Shown here piece after piece: positions 35,179 to 43,530 of a DNA stretch of 64,000 nucleotides. Made by a program: the position numbers and the translations under genes. Numbering within the stretch: position 1 is the first letter of the stretch; each line of letters opens with the position of its first letter. Under the pieces are notes generated by a model that was given only the letters and a program-made list of their open reading frames with translations, was not told where the DNA came from and did not search any database. The stretch covers positions 620,001 through 684,000 of the forward strand of contig NZ_NOIS01000002.1 of NCBI RefSeq assembly GCF_004137765.1, read 5' to 3'. Origin of the DNA: Rothia uropygialis. Lineage in GTDB: Bacteria > Actinomycetota > Actinomycetes > Actinomycetales > Micrococcaceae.

Positions 35179-35976
35179 GTGACGCAGGTTGTCAGTATCA
35201 GCTCCCTCAAAGGCGGGGTTGGAAAGACCTCCGTTACCTTGGGCCTGGCCTCCGCCGCGGCCACCCGGGGTCTCAGCACGTTGGTCGTGGACCTCGACCC
35301 TCATGGAGACGCCAGTACAGGTTTGGCCGTCTCCACTCACACTTCCGACGGGGCCGACGCTGCCACGGTATTACGCTCCCCCAGGAAGAAAACTGTCGAA
35401 TCGAGCTGCGTACCCGCCGGATGGCAAGCGGACCGCTCATCAGCTCGGCGCCCTCGACTTGACGTGGTCGTCGGTTCTTCGGGCTCGGTAGCATTCGATC
35501 ACCTTCCTCCGACCAGAAAGAACCTGAGTCGATTGCGGAACGCTCTGTCTCACACCAATCGCTACGATTTGGTACTGATCGACTGCCCGCCAACCCTCAA
35601 TACCTTGACCATGATTGCCTGGGCGGCCTCCCAGAAAGTTCTGGCGGTGGCAGAACCGAGCCTGTTCTCCGTGGCCGGCACCGAGCGGACTATGCGCGCT
35701 ATCGCGCGATTCGAGTCGGAGAGCGAGTTCAAAGTTCAGGCGGCGAGCGTCGTGGTGAACAAGGCGCAACGCGATTCCGCAGAGCATCAGTACCGCGTCG
35801 AAGAGATGCAGGGTATGTTCGGCAAACTTATGGTCGCACCGACCATCGCGGACAGCACCGTGTGGCAGCAAGTTCAAGGCTCCGCCTCGCCCATTCACGC
35901 ATGGACGGCCAATGAGGAAGCCGCGGCGATGGCCGAGGCCTTCGACACGATTCTCGAAGGACTCGTCACAAGCTAG
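35179..35976 (+). CDS. ParA family ATPase (orphan)
   Basis: A deviant Walker A ATPase: SLKGGVGKTSVTLGLA (motif at residues 11-17), the second block VVDLDPHGDASTGLA, and Walker B-like DLVLIDCPPTLNTLT. It has about 265 residues and no N-terminal DNA-binding domain. The GTG at 35179 is chosen because the fold starts directly after it and AGG lies five bases upstream; the frame is open 41 codons further without recognisable sequence. No ParB or centromere-like repeats are nearby, so it is unlikely to be the chromosome segregation ParA. The cargo is unknown. Confidence 0.85.
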   Translation: MTQVVSISSLKGGVGKTSVTLGLASAAATRGLSTLVVDLDPHGDASTGLAVSTHTSDGADAATVLRSPRKKTVESSCVPAGWQADRSSARRPRLDVVVGSSGSVAFDHLPPTRKNLSRLRNALSHTNRYDLVLIDCPPTLNTLTMIAWAASQKVLAVAEPSLFSVAGTERTMRAIARFESESEFKVQAASVVVNKAQRDSAEHQYRVEEMQGMFGKLMVAPTIADSTVWQQVQGSASPIHAWTANEEAAAMAEAFDTILEGLVTS

Positions 35977-36189
35977 TCGGACTGGGCTGAGCCTACAGAG
36001 GCAGCCACCGGAGCAAGGCGGGATCAGAAGACGAATGCATTCCGGTAGGTGACGAAAATTCCGTGCCCCGCACTTAAGGGAAGAGGGAACGAGGCCCTCG
36101 TCTGGAAATCCGCTGGGCAGAAAGCCTCGCGGCTCGGATCTACCCGGGTGAGGACCTATTACGCCGGTTCGGCCGCTCTGCGAGGGATT

Positions 36190-36885
36190 CTAGCCGGCAA
36201 CGTTATTGCGCGCCGCACGACGTGCGGACAGCTCGTCCCCCGGAAAATCCCCTTCGGATTCCTCAAGCGGTTCCCGCATGTCCTCGCCGGGCATGGTCGA
36301 GAGATTGTTCTCGAGCTCGCGCCAGACCCTGCCCACGGCGATCCCGAAGACGCCCTGGCCTGCCTGCACGAGATCGATCACTTCGTCGGGTGAGGTGCAC
36401 TCGTACACGCTCGCACCGTCCGACATCAGCGTGATCTGTGCCAAGTCTTCAACGCCGCGGGTACGCAAGTGCTCGACGGAGGACCGGATCTGTTGGAGGG
36501 ACACACCGGTGTCCAGAAGACGTTTGACGATCTTCAGTACGAGGACATCTCGAAAGGAGTAAAGGCGCTGGGTACCTGACCCCTTGGCCCCCCGGACCGT
36601 CGGTTCAACGAGTTTGGTCCGAGCCCAATAATCCAGCTGACGGTACGTGATGCCCGCGGCTTTGCAGGCTACGGGGCCTCGGTATCCGATGTTCTCGTCG
36701 AGGGCCACGAGGTCGTCGTCGAAAAGCATCCCCTGTCGGCCGGTAGGAGGTGCCGGAACGATCCCTTCCATGCCAGGAAGCAACTGCTCGTCGAATTCCG
36801 GAGGCTCCGCCGCACGAGGACCCTCAGAGCGCGCGCCTTTGAGACGATCCCGCTGCGGGTCGTTGTGCGATCCATGCTGGCCCAC
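36190..36885 (-). CDS. MerR family transcriptional regulator (Rv1830-like)
   Basis: A one-component regulator with a central MerR helix-turn-helix: YRGPVACKAAGITYRQLDYWARTKLVEPTVR, then SGTQRLYSFRDVLVLKIVKRLLDTGVSLQQIR. The N-terminal 60 residues are a variable, Pro-rich extension and the C-terminal domain (about 140-231) has no metal-binding cysteines. The GTG start at 36885 has a perfect AGGAGG six bases upstream. It resembles the second MerR gene downstream of garA in mycobacteria and corynebacteria. The target genes are unknown. Confidence 0.87.
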   Translation of the reverse strand: MGQHGSHNDPQRDRLKGARSEGPRAAEPPEFDEQLLPGMEGIVPAPPTGRQGMLFDDDLVALDENIGYRGPVACKAAGITYRQLDYWARTKLVEPTVRGAKGSGTQRLYSFRDVLVLKIVKRLLDTGVSLQQIRSSVEHLRTRGVEDLAQITLMSDGASVYECTSPDEVIDLVQAGQGVFGIAVGRVWRELENNLSTMPGEDMREPLEESEGDFPGDELSARRAARNNVAG

Positions 36886-37032
36886 GCGGGTCCTCCTTAA
36901 AACCAGTGAGGTCATCGTCCGAATTAGACGTTAGAGGGACAGACCGGGCGAATCAAAGACATTCGTCCGTGTCTTGCTGGATCCCTCATTCAGTGACACG
37001 TCCCGCGCGTTTCCGTGCGAGTGTGCCCTAGT

Positions 37033-37779
37033 CTACCAAGACTTCTCCACTTGGTCGGCGACCAGCGTGGCGTGAAGATTGGTGCACAGGGCGGAGATTT
37101 CACGCGCGGTTTCCGAAGCTTTCTCCCGTGATCGCTCGTCACGACGGCTGGCCATCGGCGCAATGGTCTGCCCGACCAAAGCGACCTCACGATCCGCGGC
37201 CGCCCGGAACGGACGCAAATGCCTGGGCTGGAGCCCATGAGCGGTGAGCTGGGAACACAGTGCCGTGACCCGTGCGGCGTACTCATCGAAGGTGCCGTCA
37301 GGTCCTTCTTCGATCAACCCGTAATTGATCAATTCCCGCAACATCGGCAAGTCCACCGACGTGTGGCGTGACAGCTCCCGGATGGTATACCGGCGCTGCT
37401 CCACCCGCGGCGGCGAAGCATCCGGGGCAGCGGACTCCCCGGCTGCGGATGCCTCGCCGTCCCGGGGAAAGCCTTGGCGTTCGAGCTCATCGACTTTTTC
37501 CTTGATGACTTTCAAGGGGAGATACTGGTCGCGTTGTAGGGTCAGCACGTAACGCAAGCGCTCGATGTCTTCGCTCGAGTACTTGCGGTACCCCGTATTG
37601 GTCCGTTGGGGAAACACGAGACCACGATCTTCGAGGAACCGGATTTTGGACGCGCTGAGCCCGGGAAATGAGTCCTCAAGATGGCTGAGCACCTGACCAA
37701 TAGTCTTGTCCTTGACCCGCCTCGCGGAGTTTTCTTCGGAAGACTCCTCAGCGGCTTGCTGTTCGGGTGTCGTCGACAT
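37033..37779 (-). CDS. ftsR: MerR family regulator FtsR (Rv1828-like)
   Basis: The MerR-type DNA-binding domain is at the N-terminus: KTIGQVLSHLEDSFPGLSAS, KIRFLEDRGLVFPQRTNTGYRKYSSEDIERLRYVL. A Pro/Ala-rich linker leads to the C-terminal effector-like domain starting YTIRELSRHTSVDLPML. The corynebacterial orthologue in the same genomic place (after the FHA gene odhI) is FtsR, an activator of ftsZ. It starts 12 bases after garA. Regulation of the ftsZ gene at 2096-3349 is a testable inference. Confidence 0.88.
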   Translation of the reverse strand: MSTTPEQQAAEESSEENSARRVKDKTIGQVLSHLEDSFPGLSASKIRFLEDRGLVFPQRTNTGYRKYSSEDIERLRYVLTLQRDQYLPLKVIKEKVDELERQGFPRDGEASAAGESAAPDASPPRVEQRRYTIRELSRHTSVDLPMLRELINYGLIEEGPDGTFDEYAARVTALCSQLTAHGLQPRHLRPFRAAADREVALVGQTIAPMASRRDERSREKASETAREISALCTNLHATLVADQVEKSW

Positions 37780-37791
37780 TCCGACGCCGCC

Positions 37792-38244
37792 CTACTGAGC
37801 GTCGCTCGCGTAGTAGATGAAGGCGAATTTTCCGATGCGCACCTCATCGCCGTTCTTGAGAGTCACGTGGTCCACACGGTCCCCGTTGACGTAAGTCCCG
37901 TTGAGGGAGCCGACATCGGTAAGGTCGAAACGACCCGCATTGAATTGGAACAGGGCGTGTCTGCGAGACACCGTGACGTCGTCCAGGAATATGTCGGCTT
38001 CGGGATGCCTGCCTGCGACAATTCCGTTGTCGGCTCCACCGGACTGCGCCATTCCTGCATCGAGAAGGAACCGCGCACTGTGCTGCGGTCCCTCTTGGGC
38101 AATCAGGAGCGCAGATTCCGAAGGCAGCGCTTTGATAGCGGCGATCTCTTCCTTGGCAAGCTGACGCTTGTGGCCAGCACTTGCGCTCGTTGAGGTGACG
38201 CCGAACACGGTTGTGTCAGGGCTCGGTTCACGATGATCGGTCAT
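37792..38244 (-). CDS. garA: FHA-domain protein GarA/OdhI
   Basis: GarA/OdhI binds and inhibits 2-oxoglutarate dehydrogenase until phosphorylated by Ser/Thr kinases. The FHA domain covers about residues 70-145: AGRHPEADIFLDD, TVSRRHALFQF and SLNGTYVNGDRV contain the phosphothreonine-binding Arg, Ser, His and Asn. The N-terminal switch, normally ETTSVF, is represented by DTTVF (T11, T12). AAGGGG lies six bases before the ATG. It is followed by ftsR, the conserved actinobacterial order. The pknL-like kinase in this window is a candidate kinase, although PknB/PknG-type kinases are the known ones. Confidence 0.93.
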   Translation of the reverse strand: MTDHREPSPDTTVFGVTSTSASAGHKRQLAKEEIAAIKALPSESALLIAQEGPQHSARFLLDAGMAQSGGADNGIVAGRHPEADIFLDDVTVSRRHALFQFNAGRFDLTDVGSLNGTYVNGDRVDHVTLKNGDEVRIGKFAFIYYASDAQ

Positions 38245-38418
38245 ATATTTCCCCTTTTGTCATGGGCGCATTAAAGCGCCAATCGAGGCTCGCCCAGAAG
38301 AGGCTGAGGGGGCCCCGTTCTGTGAACCTCAAGATTCTTGCGCGGTAGTGCTTCGTGCGAGGCCGCCTCACAACCGCGCACAGGAACCAAGCTTGGACCT
38401 GGACCTGAGACTTAAAGT

Positions 38419-38452
38419 CTAGCTGGCGGACCTGTAAAGGTCGGCCAGCTAG
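38419..38452 (-). terminator. Terminator of gcvH
   Basis: Fifteen-base arms (38419-38433 and 38438-38452, one mismatch) with loop GTAA lie 40 bases beyond the gcvH stop. On the minus strand the hairpin is followed by ACTTTAAG. It separates gcvH from garA and so gives garA its own promoter region. Confidence 0.75.
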
Positions 38453-38492
38453 ACCTAAAATTAATCCTTAAATCGCTGAGAGCTCAGCCGGT

Positions 38493-38879
38493 TCAGGCGA
38501 TTTCGCCTTCATAGGCTGCTGCATCCAGGAGGCCCTTGAGCGACTCAGGGTCGGATGGGCGGACCCTGACGAGCCAACCGGCGTCATACGGATCGGAATT
38601 CAACCTTTCGGGCTGGTCAGCGAGCGCCTCATTGACGTCCACGATCTCACCTGAAACCGGCATGTAGAGGTCTGAGACGGACTTGGTGGACTCCACTTCC
38701 CCGAAGGACTCGCCGGCTTCGAAGGTTGAGCCACTTTCCGGCAGGTCGACATAGACAACATCGCCCAGAGAATCCTGCGCGTGATCGGTGATGCCTACGG
38801 TGACGACACCCTCGGAGTCGGCGTCCGAGACCCATTCGTGCTCGGAAGTGTAAGAAAGCTCGGCGGGAATATTGCTCAT
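38493..38879 (-). CDS. gcvH: Glycine cleavage system H protein
   Basis: GcvH carries the lipoyl arm that shuttles the aminomethyl group from glycine decarboxylase to the T protein. The lipoylation lysine is K66 in EVESTKSVSDLYMP, and YVDLPESGSTFEAGESFGEVE is the characteristic strand-turn before it. The length of 128 residues is normal. No gcvP or gcvT is next to it. It has its own hairpin on each side, so it is probably monocistronic. A gcvH directly upstream of garA is the mycobacterial order too. Confidence 0.95.
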   Translation of the reverse strand: MSNIPAELSYTSEHEWVSDADSEGVVTVGITDHAQDSLGDVVYVDLPESGSTFEAGESFGEVESTKSVSDLYMPVSGEIVDVNEALADQPERLNSDPYDAGWLVRVRPSDPESLKGLLDAAAYEGEIA

Positions 38880-38914
38880 GAGGCGCCTCTCGACAAGTGA
38901 TGGAATGCAGTGAT

Positions 38915-38948
38915 GATGCCGGTGCCGAATCGAATCGGCACCGGCATC
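38915..38948 (-). terminator. Hairpin between gcvH and putA
   Basis: Perfect 14-base arms (38915-38928 and 38935-38948) with a 6-base loop begin 31 bases past the putA stop. It is a likely putA terminator and lies just upstream of gcvH. Confidence 0.75.
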
Positions 38949-38978
38949 AATATTACACGGGACACTTAATATCGGGTG

Positions 38979-41900
38979 CTAGATCACACCGTCGGAGAAG
39001 TGGTTGGGGTTGCCAAAGCGGTGGGCCGTAATGGACACTGCCTGCTCGCGGACGAACGGAAGCATCTCGATCCGGCCGGCCTCGGTGACCTCACCGTGAT
39101 AGACGGCGACGTCCGGGCGACCATTGAGCGCTTCGAAGACCGATTCGGGATCAGTTCCGAGGTACCGAATACGGCAGCCCTCGAATCGTGTTCCGTCGAG
39201 ATCGGCCGGCTTGATGTCCCGGATCCCGCGCAGAGCGGTGCGCCATGCGTCGTCGGTTTCCACGGTTATATTGACGCCCGCCGAATCGAGTGCGCCACGA
39301 ACATAAACCGGTAGCTGGCGAGAGACCGACAACTCGATCGGCGCTTCTGCAGCCAATCCCGCGGCAACGACACGCAAGGTCTCGGCGAGCGACGCGTCGT
39401 CGTCGGCACGCACGTGCACCTTTTGGGGAACGTAACGAAGAATGTTCCGCTCAATACCGAGCTGTGACGGGTCGTGCCGGACCCCGAATTCGGTGCCCCA
39501 CGCCTCCGCATCGGCCGATGCGGCGCGGGAGAGGAACTCGATCTGCTCACGCGTCAGGGCGTGAGGTTCCCGTGCACGGTTGAGCAGTTGCTTCACATTG
39601 TCATTGGACGGAGAAGCGATTGCCGTCGCCGGTTTGGTCGTCCAATCCCCCAGGGCGACCAGGTAATTCGGTCCGCCCGCCTTGGTTCCCGAGCCGACAG
39701 TCGATTTCTTCCATCCGCCAAATGGCTGACGGCGAACGATCGCACCGGTAATTCCGCGGTTGACGTACAGGTTGCCCGCCTCGACACGGTCGAGCCAGAC
39801 CGCCAGCTCGTCCGAGTTGAGCGAGTGGAGACCCGCGGTCAGTCCGTACTCGGGAGCGTTCTGCAACTCGATGGCTTCTTCGAGCGTCTTGGCCGTCATG
39901 ACACCCAGGATCGGGCCGAAGTACTCGGTCATGTGATATTCACTTCCGGGCTTGACTCCGGCACGGACACCGGGAGACCACAGCTTGCCGGATTCGTCCA
40001 GTTGTTTGGGCTCAATGATCCACTGCTCGCCCTCGCCCAAGGTAGTCAGCCCGCGGAGCAGTTTGCCCTCCGGTGCCTTGATGACGGGTCCCATCTCGGA
40101 ACGAATATCCGTGGGGTATGCAATGTGCAGCGACTTCACGGCGTCGACGAGCTGATTACGGAAACGCTTAGAACTGGCGGCAGAGCCGACAAGAATCACA
40201 GTCGAGCAGGCCGAACACTTCTGGCCCGCGTGGCCGAAGGCCGACGCGACGACGTCTTTGGCGGCCAGGTCTAAGTCCGCGTTCGGTGTGACGATGATCG
40301 AGTTCTTCCCTGAGGTCTCCCCGAGAAGCGAGAGATCCTTGCGGAATGAACGGAACAGTTCCGCCGTCTCGTATCCGCCCGTGAGGATCAAACGATCGAT
40401 ATCGGGATGGGAGACGAGCGTGCGCCCGAGATCGCGTTCGGACAACTGCACGAGCTGCAGGACGTCCTTCGGTACCCCCGCTTCCCACAGAGCGTCCGCG
40501 ATGACGGCCCCGCACCTCTTCGATTCGCCGGCCGGTTTGAAGAGCACTGAGGAACCGGACGCGAGCGCGGCCAAGGTCGAGCCGGTCGGAATCGCCACGG
40601 GGAAGTTCCACGGAGGGGTCACAACCGTGACCTTGGACGGGTGGTACTGCGCACCATCGACGTTCTCGAGAGCTTCGGCGAGCCCCGCATAGTAGTTGGC
40701 GAAGTCGATGGCTTCGGAAACCTCGGGGTCCCCCTGGTCAAGCAATTTGCCCGCTTCAGAGGCCATGACCTCGAGCAACTGTGCACGTTTGGCACCTAGT
40801 ACACGGCCGGCCTTTCGCAAGATTTCTGCGCGCTCATGAGCGGGACGAGCACCCCAATTCTCGCCCGCCTTCTTGGCGCGGGCGATGGCTTCCTCGACCT
40901 GTGATTCGCTCGTGAGGACGGAATCCTGAACGAGCTTCTTGCCCAGATCCGAATTTCTGGCGCGTTCCAGGATCTGCTTGCCCCAGGCCCGGTTGTGTGC
41001 GAGCGATGTATCCGTATCCGGGGTGTTGTCGAAGGAGTCTCCCGGCGAGAAGACGTTGTCCACGTTCTCCTCCGCACGGTTTTGCTGACGGTTCGGCGGC
41101 GGAACCTCGCTCGTGACTTTCTCCAAGGAGCGCTCGAAGCGGGCCTTTTCCCGGTCGAACAGGAACTGGCTGTCGTTCAGATCGAAGATAGCCGACATGA
41201 AGTTCTCACTCGAGGCGTTCTCCTCGAGGCGACGGACCAGGTATGAGATGGCGACGTCGAATTCCTCCGGTCGGACGACAGGGGTGTAAAGGAGCAATTG
41301 ACCGACGTCACGGCGGACGACCTCGGCTTGCTGGGCGGCCATGCCAATCAGCATCTCGTACTCGACATCGTCGATGACTCCGCGGTGTTGAGCCAGCAGC
41401 CAGGAGAATGCGATGTCGAACAGATTGTGACCGGCCACGCCCAGGCGAATGTTCTTGGTGTGCTCCGGTCGGAGGGCGTAATCGAGAACGCGCTTGTAGT
41501 TGGTGTCGGTGGCTTCCTTGGAATCCCATGTCGTCAGCGGCCACTTGTGGACGACGGCTTCGACCATTTCGAGGGACAGGTTGGCTCCCTTGACCAGGCG
41601 AACCTTGATCCGGGCGCCGCCGTTGTCGACGCGTTTAGCGGCCCACTTCTGCAAGCGCTCCATGGCTTCGAGAGTGTCCGGCAGATAGGCCTGCAGGACG
41701 ATCCCGGCCTCGAGGTTCTTGAGCTGGGGCTGATCGAGGATCCGGGTGAAGACCTCGATCGTCATGTCGAGGTCCTTGTACTCCTCCATGTCCATATTGA
41801 TGAACTTGGGGGTGCCGGATTTGGCAGCGTATTCGTAGAGCGGAGTCAGGCGTTCGACGGCGCGCTCGACCACAGCATCGAAAGACCAGGGAGAGTGGGG

Positions 41901-42464
41901 ACCGGAGACCGCGGAGACCTTGATCGAGACGTAATCGACGTCGTCCCGACGCAGCAGTCGCTCGGTTTCCCGCAGACGGCGCTCGGCTTCCTCGTTGCCG
42001 AGGACTGCTTCGCCCAACAGGTTGATGTTGAGCTTGTTTCCGCCGGCCGTCAAGTGCTTGATGGCCGGTCCGAGCTTTTCGTCCCGGGCATCCACGATCA
42101 AGTGTCCGACCATGTCCCGCATGGCCTTCCTGGCCAGAGGGATCGTGGGCCAAGAAACCTTGGGGGCGACGACACCGCCCGCTTTGACAGCCGCGCGCAG
42201 ATGGGGCGGGAGGAATTTGGGAACAATGGGGGCCAGCCGGCCGAGGTTGCGTCCGGCCGCAGCGTCGTCCTCTGGACGTATGACCTCGTCAACGAAGCCA
42301 ACAGTGAATTCGAGTCCGTGCGGATCTTTGAGAACGCCGGCTAACTGAGCCGCGGCCTTGTCCTCGGGAACGTCGCGGGAGGCATTCAGCCACCCTTTGA
42401 CGATTTTTCCGGCCTCTTGGGCCATCTTTTGGTACTCGCCGGAAGCGAATGGGTTCGATGACAA
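38979..42464 (-). CDS. putA: Bifunctional proline dehydrogenase / L-glutamate-gamma-semialdehyde dehydrogenase PutA
   Basis: PutA oxidises proline to glutamate in two steps: an N-terminal FAD proline dehydrogenase barrel (VSIKVSAVSGPHSPW, FINMDMEEYKDLDMT, VLQAYLPD, IKVRLVKGANL) and a C-terminal NAD-dependent aldehyde dehydrogenase (VVTPPWNFPVAIPTG, LLGETSGKNS, catalytic Cys in FGHAGQKCSACS). The last 180 residues add a domain after the dehydrogenase. No N-terminal DNA-binding domain is present, so it is not self-regulating. The TTG at 42464 is chosen because AGAGGAGG precedes it by five bases; the frame is open 29 codons further with poor sites. It has about 1161 residues. Confidence 0.93.
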   Translation of the reverse strand: MSSNPFASGEYQKMAQEAGKIVKGWLNASRDVPEDKAAAQLAGVLKDPHGLEFTVGFVDEVIRPEDDAAAGRNLGRLAPIVPKFLPPHLRAAVKAGGVVAPKVSWPTIPLARKAMRDMVGHLIVDARDEKLGPAIKHLTAGGNKLNINLLGEAVLGNEEAERRLRETERLLRRDDVDYVSIKVSAVSGPHSPWSFDAVVERAVERLTPLYEYAAKSGTPKFINMDMEEYKDLDMTIEVFTRILDQPQLKNLEAGIVLQAYLPDTLEAMERLQKWAAKRVDNGGARIKVRLVKGANLSLEMVEAVVHKWPLTTWDSKEATDTNYKRVLDYALRPEHTKNIRLGVAGHNLFDIAFSWLLAQHRGVIDDVEYEMLIGMAAQQAEVVRRDVGQLLLYTPVVRPEEFDVAISYLVRRLEENASSENFMSAIFDLNDSQFLFDREKARFERSLEKVTSEVPPPNRQQNRAEENVDNVFSPGDSFDNTPDTDTSLAHNRAWGKQILERARNSDLGKKLVQDSVLTSESQVEEAIARAKKAGENWGARPAHERAEILRKAGRVLGAKRAQLLEVMASEAGKLLDQGDPEVSEAIDFANYYAGLAEALENVDGAQYHPSKVTVVTPPWNFPVAIPTGSTLAALASGSSVLFKPAGESKRCGAVIADALWEAGVPKDVLQLVQLSERDLGRTLVSHPDIDRLILTGGYETAELFRSFRKDLSLLGETSGKNSIIVTPNADLDLAAKDVVASAFGHAGQKCSACSTVILVGSAASSKRFRNQLVDAVKSLHIAYPTDIRSEMGPVIKAPEGKLLRGLTTLGEGEQWIIEPKQLDESGKLWSPGVRAGVKPGSEYHMTEYFGPILGVMTAKTLEEAIELQNAPEYGLTAGLHSLNSDELAVWLDRVEAGNLYVNRGITGAIVRRQPFGGWKKSTVGSGTKAGGPNYLVALGDWTTKPATAIASPSNDNVKQLLNRAREPHALTREQIEFLSRAASADAEAWGTEFGVRHDPSQLGIERNILRYVPQKVHVRADDDASLAETLRVVAAGLAAEAPIELSVSRQLPVYVRGALDSAGVNITVETDDAWRTALRGIRDIKPADLDGTRFEGCRIRYLGTDPESVFEALNGRPDVAVYHGEVTEAGRIEMLPFVREQAVSITAHRFGNPNHFSDGVI

Positions 42465-42489
42465 GAATGCCTCCTCTAAGCGAAATCGT

Positions 42490-42507
42490 GCCGAAGGATT
42501 CTTCGGC
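42490..42507. promoter_or_regulatory. Short palindrome in the putA leader
   Basis: Seven-base arms (GCCGAAG / CTTCGGC) enclose four bases, 26 bases upstream of the proposed putA start. It may be an operator half or an mRNA hairpin that influences putA translation. Confidence 0.35.
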
Positions 42508-42582
42508 ATCGTGCGTCGTCTTTGACGTGTGCGCATAGCGCGCTTGTTCACCAGTATGTACCATGAATTAGGTAAGAAAAAG

Positions 42583-42608
42583 TTACGGGAATTTACGATT
42601 ATCCGTAA
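42583..42608. promoter_or_regulatory. Candidate LysR-type operator between putA and the LysR gene
   Basis: TTACGG (42583-42588) and CCGTAA (42603-42608) form a perfect inverted repeat with a 14-base A+T-rich spacer. It lies 25 bases upstream of the LysR start and 119 bases upstream of the putA start, the usual place for a LysR regulator controlling itself and a divergent target. Confidence 0.5.
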
Positions 42609-42632
42609 GTTCTACTCACGGAACGAGGGCTC

Positions 42633-43526
42633 ATGCTGGACGTCAAAAAACTCCGTGTCCTCCAGGAACTTTCGACTCGGGGAACTCTTGCGGAAACAGC
42701 CGACGTCCTGGGCTATACGCCTTCTGCCGTGTCTCAGCAGTTGACTGCCTTGGAGCACGAATGCGGTCACCACCTGCTTCAGAAACAAGGGCGCACGGTA
42801 ACCCTCACTCCCAAGGCACGGATCCTCGTCGAACATACCGAGAAGATCCTTCACGAGCTCGAACTCGCGCAAACGGCCCTGGAGTCCACGGACCAGACGC
42901 CCGCAGGGACCGTTCGACTGGCCATTTTCCAGACCGCCGCAATGGCTCTGCTCACCGATACGCTCGAAGCCCTCTCCGGGCGCTACCCTGATCTGAGGGT
43001 CGAGGCTTTGCAACGCGAACCGGAAGCGGCCTTGGAACACACGCACATGAGGGATGTCGACCTCGTGGTCGCGGAACAGTACCCCCACCATGCCGTGCGA
43101 GAGTTCCCTGAGCTGGACTCTCGCCCCCTTAACGAGGATCCAGTCATGCTCGCGGTCGCACCGGAATCCGACGTCTATTCGATCGCCGATGCCGCTCGGT
43201 CCCCGTGGGTCATGGAATCGAAGTCCAACGCGAGCAGAAGCTGGGCCGAGCACGTTTGCCGCACCGCAGGCTTCGAACCTCATGTCCGATTCGAATTCGA
43301 CGACGTTCGAGCTCACATCGACCTCGTGGAATGCGGACTGGCCGTGGCGCTCCTTCCTGGCTTCGCCTGGGCTGGCTCGACGCCGCGCGTCAGACTCATC
43401 GAATTGCCCAATCTGCCTCACAGACATGTCTTCACATCTGCTCGCCGAGACATGGCCCGTCGCCCCGCGATCGAGGCGGTACGCCATGCCCTGGAAGAGT
43501 CCGCCGCGAAGGTCAAGCTCCTGTAG
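42633..43526 (+). CDS. LysR family transcriptional regulator (probable proline-catabolism regulator)
   Basis: It has an N-terminal winged helix-turn-helix (LDVKKLRVLQELSTRGTLAETADVLGYTPSAVSQQLTALE) and the LysR-type effector-binding domain (about 90-290). The 297-residue length is typical. GAGGG precedes the ATG by three bases. It is divergent from putA across 168 bases that contain a clean inverted repeat, so it probably senses proline or a breakdown product and controls putA. This function is inferred from position only. Confidence 0.85.
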   Translation: MLDVKKLRVLQELSTRGTLAETADVLGYTPSAVSQQLTALEHECGHHLLQKQGRTVTLTPKARILVEHTEKILHELELAQTALESTDQTPAGTVRLAIFQTAAMALLTDTLEALSGRYPDLRVEALQREPEAALEHTHMRDVDLVVAEQYPHHAVREFPELDSRPLNEDPVMLAVAPESDVYSIADAARSPWVMESKSNASRSWAEHVCRTAGFEPHVRFEFDDVRAHIDLVECGLAVALLPGFAWAGSTPRVRLIELPNLPHRHVFTSARRDMARRPAIEAVRHALEESAAKVKLL

Positions 43527-43530
43527 AGGT

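Noticed and set aside
41298-42344. A 348-codon plus-strand frame across putA
   Set aside because: Antisense shadow of PutA with no recognisable motif or ribosome site.
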